The notes beneath the pieces are model-generated. The model ran no database searches. It had not been told where the DNA came from and was given only the letters and a program-made list of their open reading frames with translations. Both the position numbers and the translations under genes were made by a program. 14,954 nucleotides of DNA from Sediminibacterium sp. Its GTDB lineage: Bacteria; Bacteroidota; Bacteroidia; Chitinophagales; Chitinophagaceae. Of this stretch, positions 1-7,493 are shown in pieces. The stretch lies in contig JAURIP010000007.1 of NCBI GenBank assembly GCA_030832695.1, positions 1 through 14,954 on the forward strand, written 5' to 3'. Every line of letters begins with the position of its first letter. Positions within the stretch are counted from its first letter, which is position 1.

Positions 1-70
1 ACGATGGGTCTCGAACCCACGGCCTACAGTGCCACAAACTGTCGCTCTAACCTACTGAGCTACGCCCTCC
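1..70 (-). tRNA. tRNA-His (GTG anticodon), 3' end cut off by the window
   Basis: Read on the minus strand, the segment folds as a tRNA. The D stem is GCTC/GAGC, the anticodon stem ACAGT/ACTGT encloses the loop TTGTGGC with anticodon GTG, and the T stem is GTGGG/CCCAT with the loop TTCGAGA. An extra 5' G (G-1, at position 70) precedes a seven-base acceptor strand GAGGGCG, which is the hallmark of tRNA-His. The last three bases visible (CGT) pair with the inner part of the acceptor stem. The remaining acceptor bases, the discriminator and any CCA lie outside the window. A -7 promoter element lies just upstream at 81-88. Confidence 0.95.
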
Positions 71-80
71 ATTTGGGGGG

Positions 81-88
81 CAAAAATA
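81..88 (-). promoter_or_regulatory. -7 promoter element of the tRNA-His gene
   Basis: The minus strand reads TATTTTTG, an exact match to the Bacteroidota -7 consensus TAnnTTTG. It ends ten bases before the tRNA 5' end, which puts the predicted transcription start a few bases upstream of G-1. No clean TTTG -33 element is visible at the usual 19-21 base distance. Confidence 0.6.
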
Positions 89-120
89 AGGTAATTTTAA
101 GGACGAATAAAATTAGTTTT

Positions 121-151
121 CGTGTTTTTATAATTTTATCATAAAAACGCG
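121..151. repeat. 11-bp inverted repeat between divergent tRNA-His and prc promoters
   Basis: CGTGTTTTTAT (121-131) and ATAAAAACGCG (141-151) form an 11-bp inverted repeat with one G-T wobble around the 9-base spacer AATTTTATC. It lies upstream of both divergent promoters, so it is not positioned as a terminator for either gene. It could be an operator or simply AT-rich upstream DNA. No factor can be named. Confidence 0.45.
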
Positions 152-191
152 CCCTTTAACCAAATTAAACACTTTCAAACTCATTTTACGC

Positions 192-199
192 TATTTTTG
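192..199 (+). promoter_or_regulatory. -7 promoter element of the prc-like gene
   Basis: TATTTTTG matches TAnnTTTG exactly and is the same octamer used by the divergent tRNA-His promoter. It ends nine bases before the ATG at 209, giving a predicted 5' leader of only about five bases. If the in-frame ATG at 221 is used instead, the leader is about 17 bases. The upstream TTTC at 173-176 is a poor and badly spaced -33 candidate. Confidence 0.6.
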
Positions 200-208
200 A
201 AAATATAG

Positions 209-2368
209 ATGCGAAACATTATGATATACATAAAGCAAAATAAGTGGAAGGTATTCACTACAGTAATTATTATTGGCGCAGTTTTTTTTGCGTTTAAAAC
301 AACTGAAAAACAAAACGGGGAGTCGCCTGAAATTCGTCACCGTAAATTACTTTCTACCATTGGACATTTGTTAGAAACGGAGCATTATAGTCCGCGTAAA
401 ATTGACGATGATTTTTCTAAAGATGTTTTTAAGGAATATTTAAAAGCATTGGATCCGGAAAAAAATATATTCTTACAATCAGATATTAATGCACTTCGTG
501 TGTATGAAACAAAATTAGATGATGAAATTCATGGGGAGGCTATTTTATTTGAACCGGCATCAAGTGTGATTTATGAAAAGAGGTTAGTGGAAGCACGCAA
601 AATTTTTGAAAAAGTGGTACAATCGCCTTTTGATTTTAACATTGATGATTCTGTTTTATTGGATGTTGATGTGAAATTAGCACCAGTGAATGAAAATGAA
701 AGATATACTTATTGGTATCAGATATTAAAGTACAAAGCATTGGATAGATTTGTTAATTTAACAGAGGAGCGTGAAAAAAATAAAACGAAAGAAAAATTTA
801 TCGTTAAGGCTGACTCTACATTGGAAAGAGAAGCGCGTGCTTCTGTAAAGAAAGAATATTTAAAAAGATTTGAACGTTTAGAAAAAACATTTGATAAAGA
901 AAAAAGGTTCGAGCTTTTTTTAAATACCATTACCGGCTTAATGGATCCGCATACCGACTATATGGCGCCTGTTGAAAAGCGCTCATTTACGGAACAAATG
1001 AGCGGTACTTTTTATGGCATTGGCGCACAATTGACCCAGGATGACAATGGCATCAAAATTGCAAGTATTCAGCCTGGTGGTGCAGCTTGGAAGTCAGGAC
1101 AGCTGGTGGTGAACGATGTAATTGTTAAGGTAGCGCAAGGCGCGGAGGAGCCAGTAGATGTGACTGGGTATGAAACTACAGATGCAGTAAAATTAATCAG
1201 AGGAAATTTAGGTACTGAAGTTCGATTAACGATTCGTAAGCCTGATGGGTCATATAAGATAGTTGCCTTAAAGCGTGAAAAAATTGTATTGGATGAGGGT
1301 TTTGCACGCAGTGCCATCATTCAAAAAGGCGCTGATAAATACGGCTACATTTTATTACCTGATTTTTATGCTGACTTTGAACGCGAGGATGGAGCAAGAT
1401 GTGCAAGAGATGTTGCGAAAGAAATTGAAAAATTAAAGGCGGAGAAAGTAAAAGGGATTGCCATTGATGTAAGATATAATGGCGGTGGTTCATTATATGA
1501 AGTAGTTCAAATGGCAGGTTTATTTATTGATCAAGGACCGATGGTTCAAATTAGAAATAAGGAAGGAAGGTCGCAAACCTTATCCGACGAAGTACCGGGG
1601 ACTATTTATGACGGTCCGTTGGTAGTGATGGTGAATGAATTTAGTGCATCAGCAAGTGAAATTTTTGCAGGTGCGATACAAGATTATAAGCGAGGAATTG
1701 TAATGGGAAGTACTTCCACTTATGGGAAGGGTACAGTACAAAGAAATGTTCCTTTTGGAAAACCTTTAGATGATTTTGGGATTCAGACAGAATATGGTGC
1801 AGTAAAATTAACCTTCCAGAAATTTTATAGAGTCACTGGTAGTTCTACACAACGTAAAGGGGTAGTGCCGGATGTAATATTACCTGATGAATATGAATTT
1901 TTAAAGTATCGTGAAAAAGACAATGAATCTTCCTTGCCTTGGGATGAAATGGAGCGCGCTAGATTTCAAGTTTGGCCTAATAATGCTCCTATTGCAGCAA
2001 TTGCAGCGAAAGTCAATGATAAAATTGCAAAAGACACCTCTATGATTGCTTTCAAAAAGACGCTTGCCTGGGTTTCGACACAAATGGATCGTCCTGTGCA
2101 TTTAAAATTGGATAAGTATATTGCTTTTCGTAAGCAATTACAAAGCACCATGATCCAAAATGACAATCGCTTAAAATTGAAAGATAGCATGCAGGTAACT
2201 GCCCTTAAAGCGGATTATAATAAGTTTTATAATAATCCAGATAAAACCAAACAGGATCGTTATCAAGCTTGGCTTAAGATAATTGCAAAGGATGCGCAGA
2301 TTAATGAAGCAAGTAAATTGTTAAGTGAATTTTCTGCACAAAATTGGGTAGCGAAAAAAACGAATTAA
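209..2368 (+). CDS. prc: Tail-specific C-terminal processing protease, Prc/CtpA type (peptidase S41)
   Basis: A periplasmic, membrane-anchored serine protease of 719 residues that trims or degrades envelope proteins from their C termini. A hydrophobic segment at about residues 15-29, after a basic N terminus, is a signal anchor. Then come an alpha-helical Prc N-terminal region (about 40-250, ending in DPHTDYMAP), a PDZ domain (about 255-350, starting near FYGIGAQL), the S41 core (about 360-565) and a charged helical C-terminal region to the end. The Ser-Lys dyad is S481 in FSASASE and K507 in YGKGTVQ. By comparison with E. coli Prc (S452/K477) the loop between them is one residue longer. The length and domain order match the long Prc family rather than short CtpA enzymes. 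The start could be ATG 209 or ATG 221 (residue 5); the promoter allows both. It probably shares a transcript with the NusG-like gene 14 bases downstream. Confidence 0.93.
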   Translation: MRNIMIYIKQNKWKVFTTVIIIGAVFFAFKTTEKQNGESPEIRHRKLLSTIGHLLETEHYSPRKIDDDFSKDVFKEYLKALDPEKNIFLQSDINALRVYETKLDDEIHGEAILFEPASSVIYEKRLVEARKIFEKVVQSPFDFNIDDSVLLDVDVKLAPVNENERYTYWYQILKYKALDRFVNLTEEREKNKTKEKFIVKADSTLEREARASVKKEYLKRFERLEKTFDKEKRFELFLNTITGLMDPHTDYMAPVEKRSFTEQMSGTFYGIGAQLTQDDNGIKIASIQPGGAAWKSGQLVVNDVIVKVAQGAEEPVDVTGYETTDAVKLIRGNLGTEVRLTIRKPDGSYKIVALKREKIVLDEGFARSAIIQKGADKYGYILLPDFYADFEREDGARCARDVAKEIEKLKAEKVKGIAIDVRYNGGGSLYEVVQMAGLFIDQGPMVQIRNKEGRSQTLSDEVPGTIYDGPLVVMVNEFSASASEIFAGAIQDYKRGIVMGSTSTYGKGTVQRNVPFGKPLDDFGIQTEYGAVKLTFQKFYRVTGSSTQRKGVVPDVILPDEYEFLKYREKDNESSLPWDEMERARFQVWPNNAPIAAIAAKVNDKIAKDTSMIAFKKTLAWVSTQMDRPVHLKLDKYIAFRKQLQSTMIQNDNRLKLKDSMQVTALKADYNKFYNNPDKTKQDRYQAWLKIIAKDAQINEASKLLSEFSAQNWVAKKTN

Positions 2369-2382
2369 TATAAAAGGGAATT

Positions 2383-2901
2383 ATGAAAGTGGAAGCATTG
2401 GATAAAGTGAAAAGATGGCATGTAATTTATACAAAGTCAAAGTGGGAGAAAAAGGTGGAAGGCTTGTTGATGAATGCAAATATAGAAAGCTGGTGCCCTG
2501 TTCAGAAAAAAGAGCGGCAGTGGTCGGATCGAAAAAAAATCATTGAAGAGCCTTTGTTTAGATCTTATGTTTTTGTCAAAATAGACAAGGAAGAACACAG
2601 TAAAGTATTAGGCACCATCGGGGTGGTAAATTTTTTATACTTTGAAAAAAAGCCCGCCATTATTAGGGATAATGAAATTGAAACTATCCGTAAGTATTTA
2701 GGATTAGCGAATGCATCTATTCAAGTGGTGAACATGACTAATTTGCCTGCACAAACTAAAGTTGCTATTAATCAGGGCTTATTTATGGGTCAAAAAGGGG
2801 AAGTGATTAGGTCGGGTAAAAAGACAGTGTTTGTACAATTACAAAGCATCAATATGATGATGATGGTGGAATTTAAATTGGCTGAAATTTCAGTTGTATA
2901 A
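2383..2901 (+). CDS. UpxY/RfaH-like NusG paralog (transcription antiterminator)
   Basis: A 172-residue protein with the two-domain layout of NusG-family elongation factors. The NGN domain spans about residues 10-107, with WHVIYTKSKWEKK at its start and the signature PLFRSYVFVKI at 57-67. A KOW-type C-terminal domain spans about 127-170 (INQGLFMGQKGEVI and following). Such proteins bind RNA polymerase and reduce pausing or termination. In Bacteroides, UpxY proteins act on capsule operons. The sequence and setting favour a specialised paralog over housekeeping NusG, which normally sits with secE and rplK. Unusually, no polysaccharide genes follow; the next gene is convergent mtaB. A purine-rich AAGGGA at 2374-2379 serves as a possible ribosome site, and the gene starts 14 bases after prc, so it is likely its operon partner. 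Four consecutive methionines occur at 158-161. Confidence 0.85.
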   Translation: MKVEALDKVKRWHVIYTKSKWEKKVEGLLMNANIESWCPVQKKERQWSDRKKIIEEPLFRSYVFVKIDKEEHSKVLGTIGVVNFLYFEKKPAIIRDNEIETIRKYLGLANASIQVVNMTNLPAQTKVAINQGLFMGQKGEVIRSGKKTVFVQLQSINMMMMVEFKLAEISVV

Positions 2902-2929
2902 GAATTACTGTTTAAAAAAATTGTAATTC
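2902..2929. terminator. Weak possible bidirectional terminator between convergent genes
   Basis: GAATTAC (2902-2908) and GTAATTC (2923-2929) form a perfect 7-bp inverted repeat around a 14-base A-rich loop, directly after the NusG-like stop codon. The stem is AT-rich with no proper U tract, so it is much weaker than the other two convergent junctions in the window. It could be chance. Confidence 0.3.
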
Positions 2930-2947
2930 ATGTTTTGTTCATCAGCT

Positions 2948-4243
2948 TTAACTCAAGGTCCAATCCACCAACTGATTGCTCCATTCTTCGCGATAAGGAG
3001 TTTCAATACGAATATAATTATCAGTATATCCTTCTAACATTAATTGGGTTGGATCTTCTTTTGTTGCTTTTGGTGACTCAAATAAAACCTTTCTAGTTTC
3101 CCCCAAATGCTGTGCTGTAAAATATTGTAATTTTTGGTAGGATAAATTCCTTAAAATTTTATTGCGCTCCTGTCTAACGGGAATAGGGACGACCGGCTTA
3201 ATTGTCAAAGCCTTGGTGGCAGCACGTTCGGAGTAGGTGAATACATGCAAATAGGAAATATCAAGTGCATGTATAAAATCCAAACTTTCTTTAAAATAAT
3301 CTTCCGTTTCTCCCGGTGATCCAACAATTACGTCAACGCCAATACAAGCATGCGGCATTATTTTTTTGATATGTTGCACGCGCTCTACATATAAATCTCG
3401 TGAGTACCTGCGCTGCATTAATTTTAAAACAGCATCTGATCCGCTTTGCAAAGGGATGTGAAAATGCGGCATGAACTGATCGCTATTCGCCACCCAATCA
3501 ATTATTTCATTCGTGATTAAATTGGGTTCAATGGAGGAAATACGGTATCTCGGAATATTGGTTTCTTGGTCCAACGCTTTTACCAAATCAAAAAAACTTT
3601 CATCGTGTTTTTTGCCACCGGTTTGACCTTTTCCAAAGTCGCCCAAATTAATACCCGTTAAAACAATTTCTTTTACATTATTGCTTGCTAATTCATTTGC
3701 CTGTTGCACTACATTTTCAATACTATTACTTCGGCTTTTTCCACGGGCTAGTGGGATGGTACAAAAAGTGCAACTATAGTCACAACCGTCCTGTACTTTT
3801 AAAAAGGTACGCGTACGATCATTCACTGAAAATGAACTATGAAAATCGGATACATCATCAATTTCGCAACTACAAATTTTTGCGGCATCGCCCTTGGTTA
3901 AATTGGCGAGATGTTTAATTAAGTTAAATTTTTCTGCAGCACCCAATACTAAATCAACTCCCGGTATGGAAGCTATTTCCTGTGGTTTTAATTGTGCATA
4001 GCAACCTGTGATGACCACAAAGCTTTCTGGAGATCTGCGTTGGATACGACGCACCAATTGGCGACATTCCTTGTCTGCGTTTTCAGTGACTGAGCAAGTA
4101 TTAATGACATACACATCTGCTTTCTCCGCAAAATCCTTCTTTTCAAAACCATTTTGTTCCAATTGTCGGGACAAGGTGGAGGTTTCTGAAAAATTCAATT
4201 TGCAGCCTAAGGTGTGAAATGCGACCGTTTGTTGTTTGCTCAT
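2948..4243 (-). CDS. mtaB: tRNA (N6-threonylcarbamoyladenosine(37)-C2)-methylthiotransferase MtaB
   Basis: A cytoplasmic radical-SAM enzyme that adds a methylthio group to t6A37 of ANN-decoding tRNAs, making ms2t6A. From the ATG at 4243 it has 431 residues, normal for the family. The UPF0004 domain supplies the auxiliary 4Fe-4S cysteines C14 (TLGCKLN), C50 (NTCSVT) and C81 (TGCYAQ). The radical-SAM cluster is C154, C158 and C161 in DGCDYSCTFC, and a short TRAM-like tail ends the protein. The GCKLN motif and the overall form favour MtaB over the related MiaB and RimO. The reading frame extends upstream to a TTG at 4252, but that TTG lies inside the -7 promoter element, so the ATG at 4243 is preferred. 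The gene is transcribed alone, divergent from the DUF2723 gene and convergent with the NusG-like gene. Confidence 0.92.
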   Translation of the reverse strand: MSKQQTVAFHTLGCKLNFSETSTLSRQLEQNGFEKKDFAEKADVYVINTCSVTENADKECRQLVRRIQRRSPESFVVITGCYAQLKPQEIASIPGVDLVLGAAEKFNLIKHLANLTKGDAAKICSCEIDDVSDFHSSFSVNDRTRTFLKVQDGCDYSCTFCTIPLARGKSRSNSIENVVQQANELASNNVKEIVLTGINLGDFGKGQTGGKKHDESFFDLVKALDQETNIPRYRISSIEPNLITNEIIDWVANSDQFMPHFHIPLQSGSDAVLKLMQRRYSRDLYVERVQHIKKIMPHACIGVDVIVGSPGETEDYFKESLDFIHALDISYLHVFTYSERAATKALTIKPVVPIPVRQERNKILRNLSYQKLQYFTAQHLGETRKVLFESPKATKEDPTQLMLEGYTDNYIRIETPYREEWSNQLVDWTLS

Positions 4244-4249
4244 GGGCCA

Positions 4250-4257
4250 CAAAGGTA
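4250..4257 (-). promoter_or_regulatory. -7 promoter element of mtaB
   Basis: The minus strand reads TACCTTTG, an exact TAnnTTTG match, ending six bases before the ATG at 4243. The predicted transcription start is therefore within about two bases of the start codon, so the mRNA should be leaderless or nearly so. It overlaps the alternative TTG codon at 4252-4250 and argues against that start. Confidence 0.6.
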
Positions 4258-4334
4258 AAAAACCTTGGGGGAACCTTAAAATCTTAAAAATTACTTAAAC
4301 CGGGTATTAATTTCCCATTTTGGCTAGATTCAAT

Positions 4335-4342
4335 TAAGTTTG
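4335..4342 (+). promoter_or_regulatory. -7 promoter element of the DUF2723 gene
   Basis: TAAGTTTG matches TAnnTTTG exactly, and its last three bases are the TTG that opens the longest reading frame. Translation from that TTG would need RNA made from further upstream, so the ATG at 4364, 21 bases after the element, is the better start. A TTTC at 4311-4314 lies 20 bases upstream and is a possible imperfect -33 element. Confidence 0.6.
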
Positions 4343-4363
4343 CAACTACTAAAATGGTCAAAA

Positions 4364-7300
4364 ATGGACTTCAAAAAAATTAATAATTGGACGGGCTGGT
4401 TGGTTACTTTAATTGCATGTACTGTATACATCATGACCTCGGAAGCTGCAAGCAGTTTTTGGGATTGTGGTGAGTTTATCAGTAGTGCGTATAAATTACA
4501 AATTCCACATCCGCCAGGAGCTCCAATGTTTGTATTGTTAGGCAGGATATTTATTATTTTATTTGGCGACAATCCATTAACCGCTGCAAAGGCTGTAAAT
4601 ACCATGAGTGCATTGGCAAGCGGATTTACCATTCTGTTTTTGTTTTGGACCATTACCCATTTTGCAAAACGCATCGTGGTAAAGCAAACAGGTACTGAAC
4701 CAGTAGGCTATCAAATTTTAGCTATTATGGGTGCAGGTATTGTAGGTGCTTTGGCTTATACTTTTAGTGATTCATTCTGGTACAGTGCTGTTGAAGGGGA
4801 AGTGTATGCATTAAGTTCATTTTTTACTGCATTGGTATTTTGGGCCATATTAAAGTGGGAACATAAAGCAGATCAACCTGGTGCAGATAAATGGATCATC
4901 TTTATTTTTTACATGATGGGCTTATCCATTGGGGTGCATTTATTAAATATATTAACCATCCCAGCGATAGTGATGGTGTATTATTTCAGACAATATAAAC
5001 CTACTATAACTGGTGGATTGGTTGCATTTTTAGTAGGAGTGGTCATCACAGGTTTTATTCAAGTGGTGCTTATTCAATATACGGTTAAATGGGCAGGGGC
5101 ATTTGACGTGAATTTTGTTAATTCCATGGGATTGCCTTTTTTTAGTGGTTTTATATTTTTCTTTGTTTTGTTGGCGGCTATATTAGCATACGCTATTCAT
5201 TATGCAAATAAAAAAGGGATTTACTTTTTAAAATTAGGGGTGTGGTCAATGATATTTATGTTATTGGGTTATACCACTTATATCACCACCATGATTCGTT
5301 CAAATGCAGATCCTTCCGTGGATATGTATAATGTAGATAATCCTGTTACGTTGGTTGGCTATTTAGGAAGAGAGCAATATGGCGATTGGCCAATATTATT
5401 TGGACCAGACTATGTGGACAAGGTGGATAATGTAGAAAGTGGCGATCAGTATGTGAAAGCCCCTACGAATTATGAATTGGCAGGAAAAAATTATAAGCGT
5501 GATTGGTCTTCAGCTCCGTCATCGCATTTATTTCCAAGAATGTGGGATGGCGAAAATGATCGTGGTCAAATGGATAGCTATAAAGCATTTGCAGGGGTAG
5601 TAGATGGCGAAGCGCCTACTTTAAGAGATAATATTAAATACTTTACCAATTACCAATTTGGTTTCATGTATCTGCGTTATTTCTTATGGAATTTCGCAGG
5701 TAAGCAAAATGATTTACAAGGTTTTGGTAATGTGAGGGATGGTAATTTCAGTACGGGTATTTCCTTTATTGATAATTTCTTTTTTGGAGATCAGTCCAAA
5801 CTACCTGATACCATTAAAAATAATAATAAGGCACATAATAGCTTGTTTATGTTACCTTTCTTTTTAGGCTTGTTTGGATTTTTATTTCAATACCAACAAA
5901 ATAAAAAAGATTTTATTGTTACAGGCTTATTATTCTTTTTTACTGGATTGGCAATCGTACTTTACTTAAATCAAGTGAGTCTGCAACCGCGTGAAAGGGA
6001 CTATGCGTATGTTGGTTCGTTTTATGTTTTTGCGATATGGATCGGGTTGGGCGTTTTGCAAGTAATACAATGGCTAACCAAAGTGGTGAATCAAAAAACA
6101 GCGAGCGTGATTGCTACTGTAGTTTGTTTATTAGCGGTACCTGTTTTAATGGCACAGCAAGAATGGGATGACCATGATCGTAGTCAAAAATTATTACCAC
6201 GTGATTTGGCACGCAACTATTTAGAAAGCTGCCCTCCTAATGCGATTTTATTTTCCTTTGGCGACAATGATACTTATCCTTTATGGTATGCGCAGGAGGT
6301 GGAAGGGATTCGCCCCGATGTGCGTGTGGTGGTGAATAGTTTATTAGGCTCGGATTGGTATATGAGGGAGCTTAGGTATAAAGTAAATGAAAGTAATAAG
6401 TTTGATGTTATATTTTCTGAAGAACAGGTTTCAGGGAACAAATTAAATGTGGCCTATTACAATGCTTTACCAGAATATGGAGAAACTAAGTACCATAATT
6501 TAGATTCTGTATTAAGGTATGTGGTAGGGGATCCTACTGGTAAGTATATGGCATCCACTACTGATGGTCCTGTTAATATATTTCCTACGCACAAATTTAA
6601 AGTGCCTGTGAATAAGGCGAATGCATTGGCATCAGGTATTGCAAAGGCAACTGATAACATGGTTGATGAATTGCTGATTGATTTTAATCCAAATCGTCAA
6701 TATTTATTGAAAAATGAATTAGCGATGTATGCAATTATCGCAACGAGTGATTTTAAGCGACCTATTTGCTTTACTTCTACACAGGAATTAAAAGAATTAG
6801 GTTTAGATAAGTATGTACGTCAGACGGGAATGTCCTATCAGTTGGTTCCGGTACTTAATCAAACAATTGATGCAGATGTAGCGTATAAAAATATGATGAC
6901 TAAGTTTTCATTTGGTAATGCAAAAAATCCAAATGTCTATTTTGACGAAGAAAACAGACGTCATTTAAATTCAATGCGATTGGCTTTTTCGCAAGTGGCA
7001 CAATCATTGGCAATAGAAGGCAAGCGAGATAGTGCACAGCAGTTACTTAGAAAATTAGACGCTGAAACTAATGAGAAAAACTTTCCTTATGGAATGACCT
7101 CCAATAGAGGTAACCAACACAATTATTTTTCTTATTTATTTTTACAAGCATGTTATGCTTCAGGAGAATTAAATTTAGCAAAAAAGGTGAGTGTTTCTTT
7201 GTTGAAGGATTTGAAACAAGGAGTCGCTTATTATAAATCATTAGGGGAAGCTATGAGTGATGATCAGTTTTTTGTTAATGCTGAAAATGCATATCAAGGC

Positions 7301-7417
7301 AAACCAAATAGTTTAGCCAATAAACAAATAGCCTTTGTACAAGATATATTAACCTGCGGCCAATTAATAGAAGCGGTTAATAAAATGGAAAAAGATTTCT
7401 CCATCGCTAAAAAATAA
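4364..7417 (+). CDS. DUF2723 multi-pass membrane protein, probable GT117-type (GT-C) glycosyltransferase
   Basis: A 1017-residue inner-membrane protein of a family common in Bacteroidota and annotated as DUF2723 or glycosyltransferase family 117, related to protein O-mannosyltransferases. The N-terminal half has about nine hydrophobic helices up to residue 310. After the first helix comes WDCGEF (33-38), with acidic residues where GT-C enzymes place the catalytic Asp/Glu, then HPPGAP (49-54), the family signature. A loop of roughly 180 residues follows, then four more helices (about 492-596). The soluble C-terminal region starts near residue 600 and carries CPPNAILF and GDNDTYPLWY. Transfer of a sugar from a lipid-linked donor to an exported acceptor is inferred from the fold; neither donor nor acceptor can be read here. 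It is a single-gene unit ended by the hairpin at 7437-7473. The start follows from the promoter position. Confidence 0.85.
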   Translation: MDFKKINNWTGWLVTLIACTVYIMTSEAASSFWDCGEFISSAYKLQIPHPPGAPMFVLLGRIFIILFGDNPLTAAKAVNTMSALASGFTILFLFWTITHFAKRIVVKQTGTEPVGYQILAIMGAGIVGALAYTFSDSFWYSAVEGEVYALSSFFTALVFWAILKWEHKADQPGADKWIIFIFYMMGLSIGVHLLNILTIPAIVMVYYFRQYKPTITGGLVAFLVGVVITGFIQVVLIQYTVKWAGAFDVNFVNSMGLPFFSGFIFFFVLLAAILAYAIHYANKKGIYFLKLGVWSMIFMLLGYTTYITTMIRSNADPSVDMYNVDNPVTLVGYLGREQYGDWPILFGPDYVDKVDNVESGDQYVKAPTNYELAGKNYKRDWSSAPSSHLFPRMWDGENDRGQMDSYKAFAGVVDGEAPTLRDNIKYFTNYQFGFMYLRYFLWNFAGKQNDLQGFGNVRDGNFSTGISFIDNFFFGDQSKLPDTIKNNNKAHNSLFMLPFFLGLFGFLFQYQQNKKDFIVTGLLFFFTGLAIVLYLNQVSLQPRERDYAYVGSFYVFAIWIGLGVLQVIQWLTKVVNQKTASVIATVVCLLAVPVLMAQQEWDDHDRSQKLLPRDLARNYLESCPPNAILFSFGDNDTYPLWYAQEVEGIRPDVRVVVNSLLGSDWYMRELRYKVNESNKFDVIFSEEQVSGNKLNVAYYNALPEYGETKYHNLDSVLRYVVGDPTGKYMASTTDGPVNIFPTHKFKVPVNKANALASGIAKATDNMVDELLIDFNPNRQYLLKNELAMYAIIATSDFKRPICFTSTQELKELGLDKYVRQTGMSYQLVPVLNQTIDADVAYKNMMTKFSFGNAKNPNVYFDEENRRHLNSMRLAFSQVAQSLAIEGKRDSAQQLLRKLDAETNEKNFPYGMTSNRGNQHNYFSYLFLQACYASGELNLAKKVSVSLLKDLKQGVAYYKSLGEAMSDDQFFVNAENAYQGKPNSLANKQIAFVQDILTCGQLIEAVNKMEKDFSIAKK

Positions 7418-7436
7418 ATAGCAGTAATCTTATAAT

Positions 7437-7473
7437 ATAAGCCCTCTTTTACCTTTGGTAAAAGAGGGCTTAT
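7437..7473. terminator. Strong bidirectional intrinsic terminator
   Basis: A perfect 17-bp stem (7437-7453 with 7457-7473) closes on a 3-base TTT loop. The core is GCCCTCTTTTACC against GGTAAAAGAGGGC. It lies 20 bases after the DUF2723 stop and 20 bases beyond the cysteine desulfurase stop on the other strand, so it can serve both convergent genes. The downstream tract is A/T-rich but not a pure U run in either direction. Confidence 0.88.
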
Positions 7474-7493
7474 TATTTAGGCGATAATTCGAA

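Noticed and set aside
1069..1320. An antisense open frame of 83 codons within prc, and similar frames inside most other genes.
   Set aside because: They are shadows of well-supported genes, have no promoter or family resemblance, and arise from codon bias.
2852..2868. Tandem ATG repeats in the NusG-like gene encoding four methionines, considered as a slippage site.
   Set aside because: The frame continues normally through the KOW domain to the stop, so there is no sign of frameshifting.
4252..4266. A small dyad AAGGT/ACCTT overlapping the mtaB promoter.
   Set aside because: The arms are only five bases and AT-rich sequence gives many such dyads, so it is not strong enough to call an operator.
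7450..7457. An exact TACCTTTG (-7-like) octamer at the tip of the hairpin between the DUF2723 gene and the cysteine desulfurase gene.
   Set aside because: It would drive transcription antisense to the desulfurase. It is explained by the hairpin arm plus the TTT loop, and nothing downstream on the plus strand looks like a gene.
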